Assembly (NCBI GenBank): GCA_018780645.1
Contig: JADMJJ010000038.1
Location: forward strand, 1-56,549
DNA length: 56,549 nucleotides
Origin: Burkholderiaceae bacterium
Lineage (GTDB): Bacteria > Pseudomonadota > Gammaproteobacteria > Burkholderiales > Burkholderiaceae_C
Direction: 5' to 3'
A program made the translations under genes and the position numbers. Shown piece by piece: positions 8,554 through 21,261 of this stretch. Position 1 is the first letter of the stretch; each line of letters opens with the position of its first letter. The notes under the pieces were generated by a model that was not told the origin of the DNA, did not search any database, and worked only from the letters and a program-made list of their open reading frames with translations.

Positions 8554-9366
8554 TTAGCCGCCGAACTCGTCGCCCAGCTCGCGGGCACGCTTTTGGGCGG
8601 CCAGCACGGCGCGTTGCACTGCCGCGCCTACGCCATCCGCCTGCAGGCTGCTCAGCGCCGCATAGGTGGTGCCCCCCTTGGACGTGACCCGCTCGCGCAG
8701 GATCGCCGGCGACTCGTCGGACTGCAGGGCCAGCGCGGCAGCACCTGCACAGGTTGTCAGCGCCAGCTGGCGACCCTGCTCGGCCGTCAGCCCCATCTCG
8801 ACCGCGGCCGCCATCATCGCCTCGACCACGTAGAAGAAGTAGGCCGGACCGGAACCGGACAACGCCGTCACCGCGTCCAGATCCGCCTCGCGCTCCACCC
8901 ACAATGTCCTGCCGGTGGGCCGCAGCACCTGCTCGACCAGCGCGCGATCGGCGGCGGTGACCTCGGGCCGCGCATACAGGCCGGCAATGCCCTGGCCGAT
9001 CAGTGCCGGCGTGTTTGGCATGCTGCGCACCACACGCTGCGCACCGGTGGCTGCGACCAGCGCCTCGCTGCGTATGCCGGCCATCACCGACAGCTGCAAG
9101 GCCTGCTGCACATGGGGCTTGCACGGCATAGCCGCTTCGGTGAACAGCTGCGGCTTGACGGCCCACAGCACCAGGCCGGCGCGCTCAAGCGAGGCATCGG
9201 GCGCGGCCAGCGGCTGCAGGCCGAAGTCGGCCGCGAGCTTGGCGCGCTGCGCCTCGAACGGTTCAACCGCCAGCAGATCGGCGGCAGCGTGGCCCGACTT
9301 CAGCAGGCCGCCGATGATGGCGCTGGCCATATTGCCGCCGCCAATGAATGCAATGCAGGTGTTCAT
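8554..9366 (-). CDS. proC: Pyrroline-5-carboxylate reductase
   Basis: 270 residues, the usual length. It reduces 1-pyrroline-5-carboxylate to proline with NAD(P)H, the last step of proline synthesis. The Rossmann motif IGGGNMA is at 8-14. The C-terminal signature runs through ALSGSGPAYFFYVVEAM and VTSKGGTT. It is transcribed before ubiC. The opposing pathway gene, putA, lies 0.8 kb away and is on the same strand but separated by the convergent nitroreductase gene, so synthesis and breakdown of proline sit close together. Confidence 0.95.
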   Translation of the reverse strand: MNTCIAFIGGGNMASAIIGGLLKSGHAAADLLAVEPFEAQRAKLAADFGLQPLAAPDASLERAGLVLWAVKPQLFTEAAMPCKPHVQQALQLSVMAGIRSEALVAATGAQRVVRSMPNTPALIGQGIAGLYARPEVTAADRALVEQVLRPTGRTLWVEREADLDAVTALSGSGPAYFFYVVEAMMAAAVEMGLTAEQGRQLALTTCAGAAALALQSDESPAILRERVTSKGGTTYAALSSLQADGVGAAVQRAVLAAQKRARELGDEFGG

Positions 9367-9508
9367 GTAAAGGGGATCCAGCTGGGGAAGATGCGCAGTT
9401 TAGGGGCAGTGCGGATGTGAGTTACACGCGCCGAGCGCTATGCTGGCGCCCAGAAATCGCGGCCAGGACCGCTTTCACCGTCAATTCCACCTGCCAGGGA
9501 GACAGCTC

Positions 9509-10195
9509 ATGCCCACCACCTTCGCGCCGCCCGTCATGGAGGCGCTGCCGCACTATCAAGAACTGACCCCGGCGCAGATGCTGGAACACGCCACCGCGCG
9601 CTACCAGAGCCTGCTGCGCCGCCGCACCGTGCGCGACTTCGACAGCCGGCCGGTGGACCGCGCCGTGATCGAGCAATGCCTGCTCGCCGCCGGCACCGCC
9701 CCCTCGGGTGCCAACCAGCAGCCCTGGCACTTCGCGGTCATCACCGACGCGGCCCGCAAGCAGGAAATCCGCGTCGCAGCAGAAGAGGAAGAGCGCGCCT
9801 TCTACGCCGGCCGCGCCCCCGAGGAATGGCTGCGCGCGCTGGCGCCACTGGGCACCGATGCGAACAAACCCTTTCTGGAGGAGGCGCCGCTGCTGATCTG
9901 CATCTTTGCGCAGAAGTACGGCATCGATGCCCAGGGCGAGCGCTTCAGCCACTACTACGTGCCCGAGTCGGTGGGCATTGCCACCGGTTTCCTGATCAGC
10001 GCGCTGCACGAGGCAGGACTTGCCAGCCTGACGCACACGCCCAGCCCGATGGGCTTTCTGAACCGCATCTGCAAGCGCCCGGACAACGAGAAGCCGGTCA
10101 TCCTGCTGGTCGTCGGCTATCCCAAGCCGGGCTGCCAGGTGCCGGTGCATGGCGGCATCAAGAAGCCGCTGGAGCAGATCAGCTCCTGGTTGTAG
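9509..10195 (+). CDS. Nitroreductase-fold protein with iodotyrosine deiodinase-type lid
   Basis: 228 residues, FMN-dependent nitroreductase fold: RRRTVRDF near 38-44 (phosphate contact), [11 protein letters not shown] at 65-75, [13 protein letters not shown] near the end. The active-site lid carries E95, Y99 and K120. This gives exactly the +4 and +21 spacing of the Glu-Tyr-Lys triad that binds the zwitterion of halotyrosine in animal iodotyrosine deiodinase (human Glu157, Tyr161, Lys182), within EERAFYAGR...EEW...NKPFLEEAP. Family knowledge therefore suggests reductive dehalogenation of halotyrosines, though bacterial members are mostly annotated only as nitroreductases. Start supported by AGGGAGA upstream. 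Divergent from proC, convergent with putA. Confidence 0.82.
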   Translation: MPTTFAPPVMEALPHYQELTPAQMLEHATARYQSLLRRRTVRDFDSRPVDRAVIEQCLLAAGTAPSGANQQPWHFAVITDAARKQEIRVAAEEEERAFYAGRAPEEWLRALAPLGTDANKPFLEEAPLLICIFAQKYGIDAQGERFSHYYVPESVGIATGFLISALHEAGLASLTHTPSPMGFLNRICKRPDNEKPVILLVVGYPKPGCQVPVHGGIKKPLEQISSWL

Positions 10196-10207
10196 GCTGC
10201 CGCCGGC

Positions 10208-13200
10208 TCAGTGCGTGCCGGCCAGCAGCGCTGCATTGCCCCCGGCCGCGGCGGTGTTGATGGTCAGGGTCTGCTCGGCCGCGAAGCGGTACTGCTGACG
10301 CGGATTGGCGGCCTCGGCGGCGCTGATCAGCGGCAGGATGGCGCCGCTGCGCTGGGCCAGGCGGCGCAGCACGGTGCGGGCCAGGTTCACATCGTTGGCG
10401 GCCACGCAGACGCCGGCCAAGGCCGGAGCATCCAAGAGCGCGGCCGCGGCATCGACAGGCAAGACAGCCAGCACGGCCGCAGGCAGACCGGCGGTGACGA
10501 ACTGCTGGCGCAGCGTCTCGCAGCGGCCGTTGCCGAGCAGGGCCACGCTATTGCCTGCCACCAGCGCGCCGGCCAGGGCGGCGGCCAGCTGGGCGACATC
10601 GGCACCGTCGCTGAGCACGGCGATCACGCCGCGGCCATGCAGGCGCAGCTCATTGCTTTCGCCGGTGGGGCCGGGCAGGGCCAGCGGTGCCAGGCCATGA
10701 CGGGCCTGCAGGGCGTGCGCCCGCACCACGGCTGCGGGCCCGGGCTCCAGCGCCTCGGCGGCGCGCTCCAGCACGGCCACGCGCTGGGCCAGCTCGACCT
10801 CGGCCCAGGCGGCCTGCGCCGCCTGCAGCGCGGCCAGACGCCCGTTCAGATCGGCGGGGGCGGGCACGCCGGAGATCAGGCCGCTCATCGCCTGCGTGCT
10901 CGGTGCCGGCTCGGCGCAGAAACGGTGCAGATAATGCGGGCCGCCAGCCTTGGGGCCGGTGCCCGACATGCCTTCACCACCGAAGGGCTGGACGCCGACC
11001 ACGGCACCGATGATGTTGCGATTGACATAGACGTTGCCGACCTGGGCCTTGGCGGCCAGGCGCAGCGCACGGCTGTCGATGCGGGTCTGTATGCCCAGGG
11101 TAAGGCCATAGCCCAGGGCGTTGATCTGTTCGATCACCGTGTCGGCCTCGCCGCCCCAGCGCAGCACATGCAGCACCGGGCCGAAGATCTCCTGGCCGAG
11201 GTCTGAGATCTTGCCGATCTCGAAGGCCACCGGCTTGACCAGACGCGGCACGGCGTCGTGGATGGTGCCTTCGGCAATCAGCTTCGCCTCACGCTTCAGC
11301 CGTTCGACCTGGGCGGTGATGCCCTGATAGGCCTCGTCATCGATGACAGGGCCCACATCGGTGGCCAGTTCGGCCGGGTTGCCCACCCACAGCTCCTGAA
11401 GCGCACCGCGCAGCATCTCTATCAGACCGTCGGCAATGCTCTCGTGCACGCACAGCAGGCGCAGGGCCGAGCAACGCTGGCCGGCCGAGCGGAAGGCCGA
11501 TTGCACGACGGCATCGACCACCTGCTCGGGCAGCGCGGTCGAGTCGACGACCATCGCGTTGATGCCGCCGGTCTCGGCGATCAATGGCACGACGGCGCCT
11601 TCCTTGGCGGCCAGCGTGCGGTTGATGATGTGGGCCACGGCGGTGGACCCGGTGAAGCACACGCCGGCGGTCCGCGCATCGGCCACCAGGCCGGCGCCGA
11701 CCGTCTCGCCGGGGCCATGCAGCAGCGCCAGCGCATCGGCGGGCACGCCGCATTGCTGCAGCAGCTCGACCATCTTCAGCGCGACATAGGGCGTCTGCTC
11801 CGCCGGCTTGGCGGCCACCGTGTTGCCCGTCACCAGCGCGGCAACCACCTGGCCGGCGAAGATCGCCAACGGGAAGTTCCACGGGCTGATGCAGACGAAC
11901 ACGCCGCGGCCCTGGATGCGCGGGGATTCCAGCTCGGCCTGGTCGGCGTAGTAGCGCAGGAAGTCCACCGCCTCGCGCACCTCGGCCACGCAATCGGCCT
12001 GCGTCTTGTGCGCCTCTTTCACCAGCAGCGCGCAGAACTCGGCCAGGCGATCATCAAGCGCGTCGGCGGCGCGGCGCAGGATGGCGGCGCGCTCGGCCAC
12101 CGGCGTCGCGTTCCAGCCAGCAAAACCGCCTTGCAGCCGAGCCATCGTGGCATCGACGTCAAAGGTCGTGGCTTCGGGCACCGGCAAGACCGCGTGCTGC
12201 TCCAACGCGAGCCGCAGCGGCTCGCGCTGCGTCGGCGCGGTCAGGTCCGCGCCAGTGGAGTTGGCGCGGCCGCGGCCTCGGGCGTCACGGTACAGATCGA
12301 CCGGCATAGGCAAGGCGCCTGTCGGCTGCACCAGGCTGATAGGCGAACCCAGCAGCTCGGGCACCTGCACATTGACGTCGGCCAGCTGATGGACGAAGGA
12401 CGAGTTCGCACCGTTCTCCAGCAGGCGGCGCACCAGATAGGCCAGCAGATCGCGGTGCTCGCCGACCGGGGCGTAGACGCGGCAGGGGATCGAACCATCC
12501 TTCAACACCTCGCGGTAAACGCCCTCGCCCATGCCGTGCAGGCGCTGCATCTCGAACTTGGCGCCGGCCTGCCGCGCCATCAAGACGATGGCGGCGATGG
12601 TGCCAGCGTTGTGACTGGCGAACTGCGGGAAGATCACATCGGCATGTTCAATCAGCGCCTTGGCGCAGGCCAGGTAGGACACATCGGTGTGCTGCTTGTG
12701 CGTGAACACCGGATAGGCCTCCAGGCCCAGCTCCTGCGCGCGCTTGATCTCGCCGTCCCAGTAGGCGCCCTTGACCAGGCGCACCATGAAGCGCAGGCCA
12801 TGCTTGCGGGCGATAGTGGCCACTTCGTGAATGACGGCCAGCGCGCGGGTCTGATAGGCCTGCACGGCCAGACCGAAGCCGCGCCACTGCGGGTAGGTCT
12901 TGGCGATCTGCTCGGCCAGGGTGTCCAGCACGTCCAGTGACAACTCCAGGCGATCGACCTCCTCGGCATCAATCGTCAAGTTGATATTGGCGTTCGCCGC
13001 CAGCTCGATCAGCTGCCAGACGCGGGGCAGCAACTCGGCGAACACCCGCTCGCGCTGCAGCACCTCGTAGCGGGAGAACAATGCGCTGAGCTTGATCGAG
13101 ATGCCGTCGGCCGTTTCCGGTGCCTCGGCCTTGCTGCCGGCGGCGATGGCCTTGATGGCCGCGATATACGAATCCTGGTAGCGCTGGGCGTCGTGCTCGG

Positions 13201-13804
13201 TACGGGCGCCCTCGCCCAGCATGTCGTAGCTGAATCTCAACATGCCCTGCTCTCGGCGCTGATCGGCCGCCTCGCGCATCGCCTCCTGAATGCTGCGGCC
13301 CAGCACGAACTGGCGGCCCAGCAGCTGAATGGCGCGCACGGTGGCAGCCACCACCGTCTGCGCGCCCAGGCGGGTGAACAGGCCGCCATCGCCGTCGGAA
13401 TCGGGCAGGAACTTCTTCGACAGCGAGATCGCGGTGGCCGACAGGCTGGCCAGCATCTTGTGCGGCCCGTCCGAGGCGCCGTCAAATTGGGCGCGACCCA
13501 GCTGATCGGCGGTCAGCGCGATGGCGGTGGGCGCATCGGGCACGCGCAGCAGCGCCTCGGCCAGCCGCATCAGGGCCAGGCCCTCGGCACTGGTGATCGG
13601 GTACTCGCGCAGCAGCGACTCCATGGCCCAGAACGGCGCCGGATTGGCGCGCACCGCCTCGACCCAGGGGCCGGCGGTGGTGATCACCGTGCTCCAATCC
13701 AGGCCCTCGCCCAGGCTGCTGATCAGCTCTTGCAGCACCGCCTGCTCATCGCGGTAGGGAAAAGGCAGGCGGGTACGCTCGGGAGGCAGGGCGAAGCTGT
13801 TCAT
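10208..13804 (-). CDS. putA: Bifunctional proline dehydrogenase / P5C dehydrogenase PutA
   Basis: 1198 residues. FAD-dependent proline dehydrogenase in the first half (barrel roughly 150-460, with [15 protein letters not shown]) and NAD-dependent aldehyde dehydrogenase in the second. The ALDH part shows [24 protein letters not shown] and the catalytic Cys in [12 protein letters not shown]. It ends with the extra ALDH-like C-terminal domain of long PutAs. It oxidises proline to glutamate at the membrane and channels the intermediate. The N-terminal ribbon-helix-helix repressor domain of E. coli PutA is absent, so regulation must come from elsewhere. The divergent Lrp-type gene 94 bp away is the obvious candidate. 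Confidence 0.96.
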   Translation of the reverse strand: MNSFALPPERTRLPFPYRDEQAVLQELISSLGEGLDWSTVITTAGPWVEAVRANPAPFWAMESLLREYPITSAEGLALMRLAEALLRVPDAPTAIALTADQLGRAQFDGASDGPHKMLASLSATAISLSKKFLPDSDGDGGLFTRLGAQTVVAATVRAIQLLGRQFVLGRSIQEAMREAADQRREQGMLRFSYDMLGEGARTEHDAQRYQDSYIAAIKAIAAGSKAEAPETADGISIKLSALFSRYEVLQRERVFAELLPRVWQLIELAANANINLTIDAEEVDRLELSLDVLDTLAEQIAKTYPQWRGFGLAVQAYQTRALAVIHEVATIARKHGLRFMVRLVKGAYWDGEIKRAQELGLEAYPVFTHKQHTDVSYLACAKALIEHADVIFPQFASHNAGTIAAIVLMARQAGAKFEMQRLHGMGEGVYREVLKDGSIPCRVYAPVGEHRDLLAYLVRRLLENGANSSFVHQLADVNVQVPELLGSPISLVQPTGALPMPVDLYRDARGRGRANSTGADLTAPTQREPLRLALEQHAVLPVPEATTFDVDATMARLQGGFAGWNATPVAERAAILRRAADALDDRLAEFCALLVKEAHKTQADCVAEVREAVDFLRYYADQAELESPRIQGRGVFVCISPWNFPLAIFAGQVVAALVTGNTVAAKPAEQTPYVALKMVELLQQCGVPADALALLHGPGETVGAGLVADARTAGVCFTGSTAVAHIINRTLAAKEGAVVPLIAETGGINAMVVDSTALPEQVVDAVVQSAFRSAGQRCSALRLLCVHESIADGLIEMLRGALQELWVGNPAELATDVGPVIDDEAYQGITAQVERLKREAKLIAEGTIHDAVPRLVKPVAFEIGKISDLGQEIFGPVLHVLRWGGEADTVIEQINALGYGLTLGIQTRIDSRALRLAAKAQVGNVYVNRNIIGAVVGVQPFGGEGMSGTGPKAGGPHYLHRFCAEPAPSTQAMSGLISGVPAPADLNGRLAALQAAQAAWAEVELAQRVAVLERAAEALEPGPAAVVRAHALQARHGLAPLALPGPTGESNELRLHGRGVIAVLSDGADVAQLAAALAGALVAGNSVALLGNGRCETLRQQFVTAGLPAAVLAVLPVDAAAALLDAPALAGVCVAANDVNLARTVLRRLAQRSGAILPLISAAEAANPRQQYRFAAEQTLTINTAAAGGNAALLAGTH

Positions 13805-13853
13805 GGTGCGGCAGTCAACTGGTGAGATTCAGGAGAATATGCGGGGGCCCGAT

Positions 13854-13864
13854 GAATTAAATTC
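13854..13864. promoter_or_regulatory. AT-rich palindrome in the putA/lrp divergent promoter
   Basis: GAATT and AATTC around one base form a perfect palindrome within the short AT-rich core of the 94-bp region between putA and the Lrp-family gene. AT-rich dyads are typical of Lrp/AsnC operators, so this is a plausible site for the divergent regulator. The assignment is inference. Confidence 0.35.
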
Positions 13865-13898
13865 TGCTTTGTGCCTTCGGCCCGGAGAAAAATCAAGC

Positions 13899-14402
13899 AT
13901 GTCCAGCGAACAAGATCAGACCGATGACCAGTTCGGCGCCGCCCGCGACATCGACCGCATCGACCTGCGCATCCTCCGCGCGCTGCAGGCCGACGGCCGC
14001 ATCTCCAACCTGAAGCTGGCCGAGACGGTGCACCTGTCACCCACCGCCGTGCTGGAGCGCGTCAAGCGCCTGACCCGCGACGGCTACATCCTCGGCTACG
14101 AAGCGCGGCTGAACCCGGCCAAGCTGGGCGCCGGCATGATGGTCTTCATCGAGGTGCTGCTGGACCGCACCGCGCCCGACGTGATGGACAACTTCAAGGC
14201 CGCCGTGCAGGTGCGCCCCGAGATCCTCGAGTGCCATCTGGTCGCCGGCGGCTTCGACTACCTGATCAAGACCCGCGTCGCCGACATGCCCGCCTACCGC
14301 GCCCTGCTCGCCTCGGTGATCTGGAGCCTGCCCGGCGTGCGCGAGACGCGTACTTATGCGGTCATGGAAGAAGTGAAGAACACCAGTGCTCTGGCACTGT
14401 AG
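13899..14402 (+). CDS. Lrp/AsnC family regulator, likely of putA
   Basis: 167 residues. N-terminal AsnC-type helix-turn-helix (IDRIDLRILRALQADGRISNLKLAETVHLSPTAVLERVKRL, about 16-58) followed by the RAM ligand-binding domain (HLVAGGFDYLIKTRVADMPAYRALL). Such proteins form octamers and sense amino acids. Divergent placement next to putA suggests a proline-responsive activator like PutR or BldR. The start at MSSEQDQ is preceded by GGAG; an upstream in-frame start at 13803 gives an unlikely leader and would overlap the putA start codon. Confidence 0.9.
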   Translation: MSSEQDQTDDQFGAARDIDRIDLRILRALQADGRISNLKLAETVHLSPTAVLERVKRLTRDGYILGYEARLNPAKLGAGMMVFIEVLLDRTAPDVMDNFKAAVQVRPEILECHLVAGGFDYLIKTRVADMPAYRALLASVIWSLPGVRETRTYAVMEEVKNTSALAL

Positions 14403-14453
14403 ATACCAGTTAGGAATTTGCCGGGTTTACCCAGGGGGAGTGCCCACCCGGAA

Positions 14454-14472
14454 GGGGGTGCCATGCACCCCC
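14454..14472 (+). terminator. GC-rich hairpin after the Lrp gene
   Basis: GGGGGTGC and GCACCCCC form a perfect 8-bp stem with a 3-nt loop, 51 nt after the stop of the regulator gene. There is no T-run, so it may be a pause or attenuation hairpin rather than a simple intrinsic terminator. A second inverted repeat (GATGGAGC at 14501, GCTCCATC ending at 14540) lies between it and the next gene. Confidence 0.45.
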
Positions 14473-14572
14473 TCACCCCCCACCAACCCTCCCTTGTGGT
14501 GATGGAGCGGCGAGGCGGCCAGCGAGAAACTGGCTCCATCGCAAGCAACATGTCAAACCAAGGGAGGCCACC

Positions 14573-14803
14573 ATGCTGCAATTCCTGAGCGCCAAGCGCC
14601 ACGCCGCCGATCCCGCCATCGTCGCACTGGCCGCCAAGCCGGTGGAGCCGACCCAAACAGCCGCGCAGGCCGCGATCCCGGTGGTCGAACGGCACTACGC
14701 CTGGTTCGACTCCAGCCGTGAGCTGAAGGCCGGCTTGTTGGTGCAGGAACTGCCGTTCTCCCGTGAAGACTGGTTGGCCCTGAGCGGCCAGCGCCTGCAA
14801 TGA
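14573..14803 (+). CDS. Small hypothetical protein (76 aa)
   Basis: I do not recognise this protein. It is real by its very strong ribosome site (GGGAGG 6 nt before ATG) and protein-like composition: an Ala-rich first half, then WFDSSRELKAGLLVQELPFSREDWLAL. No signal peptide, membrane segment or cysteine motif is seen. It lies alone between the Lrp gene and the convergent PAP2 gene. Its 170-nt leader holds two GC-rich hairpins, suggesting controlled expression. Confidence 0.65.
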   Translation: MLQFLSAKRHAADPAIVALAAKPVEPTQTAAQAAIPVVERHYAWFDSSRELKAGLLVQELPFSREDWLALSGQRLQ

Positions 14804-14808
14804 GGCGC

Positions 14809-15481
14809 TCAGGCACCGGCCAGCGCCAAGGGCTGGCGGGGCAAGGCCGGCAGCGGCGACCTGTGCAGATCATGACGGGTGAAGGCCTGATGGCGGCCGG
14901 ACAGCTTCAGCGACAGCCGCGTCACCATGTCATGGGTGCGCGACGGGGGCGCGCCGGCCGGCAGGGCCATCAGCCAGGCGAGCAGCAGCAGGGGCACCCA
15001 GGGCGGGGCGTGCATCTTGGGAATGTGCTGCCAGCCGAGCACAGCCAGGCTGACGGCGGCGCCCAGGCAGAAGCCGGTGACCACCTCGGAGACCGAATGC
15101 GCGTGCACCTCCAAGCGCGACTGGGCCACCAGCAGGGCCAGGGCGAAGCCGGTGGCTATCGCCAGCGACTGGGTGCGCGGCGGGGCATTGGTGGCCATCA
15201 CCCGCAGCAGCAGCGGGTGCACTGCGGCGGCAAACATCGCGTGGCCGGAGATGCCGGTGAAGTCCCAGGCCGCGCTGCCCAGGCCCCAGCCGATGAAGGC
15301 CACCTTGGTGGCCGTGGTCAGGCCCGCGGCGGCGCTGAGCAGCACCAGCCACATCAGGGCCGCCTGACCGGCGCGCACCCGCCAGGACAGCCAGGCGGCG
15401 GCCAGCAGGGCGGCGGGCAAGAGGATCTGGGCCTCGCCCAGGCGGGTCACGCCGCGCCAGAACAGCGGCAGCCAGGCAGCG

Positions 15482-15492
<11 letters not shown>
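14809..15492 (-). CDS. PAP2-superfamily membrane phosphatase-like protein
   Basis: About 227 residues with five or six hydrophobic segments. The second and third PAP2 acid-phosphatase motifs are recognisable but altered: GISGH in place of PSGH, and SRLEVHAHSVSE in which the final Asp is Glu. The first motif KxxxxxxRP reads KVAFIGWGL, so Arg-Pro is missing. It may still be a lipid phosphatase, or a relative with changed chemistry. No ATG fits: I place the start at a TTG that overlaps the pcaG stop region, giving an MIFDAAW-like beginning. An earlier TTG at 15531 is possible. Confidence 0.7.
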
Positions 15493-16869
<1,377 letters not shown>

Positions 16870-16881
16870 CTACCTGAAGCC

Positions 16882-18876
16882 TCACAAGGCAAACAACTCC
16901 GGCGCCTGCGCCTTGCCATAGAAGTATCCCTGGGCCCAGTCGCAGCCCTCGTCGCGCAACCAGGTCGCCTGGGCCTCGGTTTCGACGCCCTCGGCCAGCA
17001 CGTCCAGACGCAGGGTGCGGGCCAGCGCGATGACAGTGCGGGCGATCGCGGCCACATTGCCGTCGCCGGGCAAGTCGCGGACGAAGCTGCGGTCAATCTT
17101 CAGGGTCTGCACCGGCATGCGCTTCAGATAGGACAGCGAGGAATAGCCGGTGCCGAAGTCGTCGATGGCCACGCGCACGCCGCGGCTGGTCAGCTGGGTC
17201 AGCAGGTGGATGGCCTTCTCGGCATCGTCGAGAAACATGCTTTCGGTCACCTCCAGCTCAAGCGCCTGCGGCGGGCAGCCGGTGGCGGCCAGCGTGGCCT
17301 CGACCATCTGCACGAAGTCGGGCTGCAACATCTGCCGCGCCGAGACGTTGACGGCAACAATCTGCGGCTGGCCCGGCGCGCCCAGCCAGCGCGTGGCCTG
17401 CAGGCAGGCCTCGTGCAGCACCCAACGACCCAGCGGCACGATCAGGCCGCTGCTCTCGGCCAGTGGAATGAACTCGACCGGCGAGATATTGCCGCGCGTC
17501 GGATGCTGCCAGCGCAGCAGCGCCTCGGCGCCGATCAACCGGCCGTCGGACAGGCGCACCTGGGGCTGGTAGTGCAGATAGAACTGGCCCTCCTCCAGCG
17601 CCTGGCGCATCGCGTGGGTCAGCTCGACGCGCTGCTGCACGGCACGCGTCAGCTCGGGCCGGTAGGCCTGCACGGTGCAGCGCGCCTGCACCTTGGCGCG
17701 GCACATCGCCGCATCGGCATTGCGCAGCAGGTCGTCGACGGTGATGCCGTCGGCCGGGAACAGGGCCAGGCCGATCGAGGCACCGATATTGAAGCGGGCC
17801 TCGCCGATCTGTATCGGTGCCTGCATCGCCTCGATCAGGCGTTCGCCCAGGCGCATCGCCGACTCCTCGTCGACCAGGCCGCACAGCACGACGACGAACT
17901 CGTCGCTGCCGACGCGGGCCACCGAGTCGCTGGCCCGCACCACATCCTGGAAGCGGGCGGCGGCGATCTTCAGCACCTCGTCGCCGGCGGCGTGGCCGGC
18001 GCTGTCATTGATGTCGCGGAAGCTGTCCAGGTCGACATAGAGCACGGCCACGCAGGTGTGCTCGCGCTGGGCCACAGTGATCTGGCGCTCGATGCGGTCG
18101 CGCAGCAGGGCCAGATTCGGCAGGCCGGTCAGCGGGTCGTGCAGGGCCTGGTGCTTCAGCGCCGCCTCGCTCTTCTTGATGCGCGAGATGTCGGCCAGCA
18201 CGGCCACGTACTCGGGTTCAGCCTCGGGCGTGGCCGCGGGCACGCGCACCACGGTGGCCCACAGCGGGATCAGTGACCCGCTCTTGTGACGCTCGATGAT
18301 CTCGCCGCTCCACTTGCCCAGGCGCATCACCTCGTCACGCAGGGCAGCACTGAGCAGCTCGGGCGCACGGCCCAGCAGCTCCTCGCGCACGCAGCCGGTC
18401 AGCGCGCACAGGGCAGTGTTGACCTCCTGTATGCGCCACTGGGCGTCGGCGACGAACATGCCCTCGCCGCAATGCTCGAACACGCTGGCGGCACGCTTCA
18501 AAGCCTGGGCCGGGGCGGCGGGCTTGAATACGGGCGGCGCCGGTCTCGGCTCGGGGTCCTCGAACAGCTCGGGCGCCAGCGGAGGGCCGGGATCGGCCAC
18601 CGGCAGCATCGCCTTCTGCAGCCCTGCGCTCACCGTGCGCTCGCGCGCCAGTTGCAACGCCTGGCCCCAGCGCTTGAGCAGGCCCTGTTCGTGCAACACG
18701 GCCAACAGCAGCACCAGGCTCAACGCCAGCATCCACCAGTCGCCCGCGCGCCCATCGGTCAGTGTCTCGGCGCGGCAGGGCACCAGCCAAAGACAGGCAG
18801 CCAGGCAGGCAGCCTTGCGCCCCGCCGTGACGCGGCGCATGTTTCTTGCAGCTTCTGTTCCCAACGAGCCCTCCAT
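16882..18876 (-). CDS. PAS-GGDEF-EAL cyclic-di-GMP protein
   Basis: 664 residues: N-terminal hydrophobic segments (about 20-36 and 47-63), PAS domain (about 130-235), GGDEF (about 245-400) and EAL (about 415-660). The GGDEF signature reads GSDEF near 323, a substitution that probably weakens or abolishes cyclase activity, while the inhibitory I-site RxxD (RASD) is kept. The EAL domain is intact: EALLRW near 451, the DDFGTGYSS loop and AEGVET. I infer a c-di-GMP phosphodiesterase whose GGDEF part is regulatory. The start is uncertain: the ATG used has no clear ribosome site, and one 36 nt downstream is an alternative. A structured leader precedes it. Confidence 0.9.
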   Translation of the reverse strand: MEGSLGTEAARNMRRVTAGRKAACLAACLWLVPCRAETLTDGRAGDWWMLALSLVLLLAVLHEQGLLKRWGQALQLARERTVSAGLQKAMLPVADPGPPLAPELFEDPEPRPAPPVFKPAAPAQALKRAASVFEHCGEGMFVADAQWRIQEVNTALCALTGCVREELLGRAPELLSAALRDEVMRLGKWSGEIIERHKSGSLIPLWATVVRVPAATPEAEPEYVAVLADISRIKKSEAALKHQALHDPLTGLPNLALLRDRIERQITVAQREHTCVAVLYVDLDSFRDINDSAGHAAGDEVLKIAAARFQDVVRASDSVARVGSDEFVVVLCGLVDEESAMRLGERLIEAMQAPIQIGEARFNIGASIGLALFPADGITVDDLLRNADAAMCRAKVQARCTVQAYRPELTRAVQQRVELTHAMRQALEEGQFYLHYQPQVRLSDGRLIGAEALLRWQHPTRGNISPVEFIPLAESSGLIVPLGRWVLHEACLQATRWLGAPGQPQIVAVNVSARQMLQPDFVQMVEATLAATGCPPQALELEVTESMFLDDAEKAIHLLTQLTSRGVRVAIDDFGTGYSSLSYLKRMPVQTLKIDRSFVRDLPGDGNVAAIARTVIALARTLRLDVLAEGVETEAQATWLRDEGCDWAQGYFYGKAQAPELFAL

Positions 18877-18900
18877 CCGGTGATGCGTGGTGCACGCCGA

Positions 18901-18994
18901 CTTTCGGGTTGCCGGCGCTTCTACGGCCGCCGGTCTATGGTCCCGAAAGACTCTTCATCGCTCCACGCACGGGCTCACCGCCCGGCTATGGAGC
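18901..18994 (-). promoter_or_regulatory. Tandem two-tier hairpins in leader of the GGDEF-EAL gene
   Basis: Two adjacent nested hairpins with the same plan. Module A has an 8-bp outer stem (18901-18908 with 18942-18949) around a 6-bp inner stem (18912-18917 with 18928-18933). Module B has a 5-bp outer stem (18960-18964 with 18990-18994) around a 5-bp inner stem (18970-18974 with 18980-18984). Both carry the same CTATGG (CCATAG on the minus strand) at the equivalent place, 18935 and 18986. The region would be the 5' leader of the c-di-GMP protein. It resembles a tandem aptamer, but I could not match it to a named riboswitch class. Confidence 0.4.
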
Positions 18995-19045
18995 CTGGCC
19001 TATCGGCGGTGGGGGTCCGGTCTTGATAGGGTCTAGGGAAAGCAC

Positions 19046-21190
<2,145 letters not shown>

Positions 21191-21208
21191 CTAAACCTTA
21201 ACCCTTGC

Positions 21209-21243
21209 GGGACAGACCTGATGCGCAGCATCTGCTCTGTCCC
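21209..21243 (+). promoter_or_regulatory. Long nested hairpin in DUF427 leader
   Basis: GGGACAGA pairs perfectly with TCTGTCCC, enclosing a second perfect stem GATGC/GCATC with a 3-nt loop and a symmetric 3x3 internal loop. It ends 9 nt before the GGAGAAG ribosome site of the next gene. It could be an operator dyad or an RNA control element. Confidence 0.4.
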
Positions 21244-21261
21244 CAACTGACTGGAGAAGAC

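Noticed and set aside
16882-18876. Assignment of this protein as a dual-active cyclase/phosphodiesterase
   Set aside because: GSDEF in place of GGDEF makes cyclase activity doubtful, so only the phosphodiesterase role is proposed.
18901-18994. GEMM-type cyclic-di-GMP riboswitch
   Set aside because: The position before a c-di-GMP gene is tempting, but I could not find the GAAA-loop hairpin or the conserved GEMM core on either strand. Kept only as an unassigned structured element.
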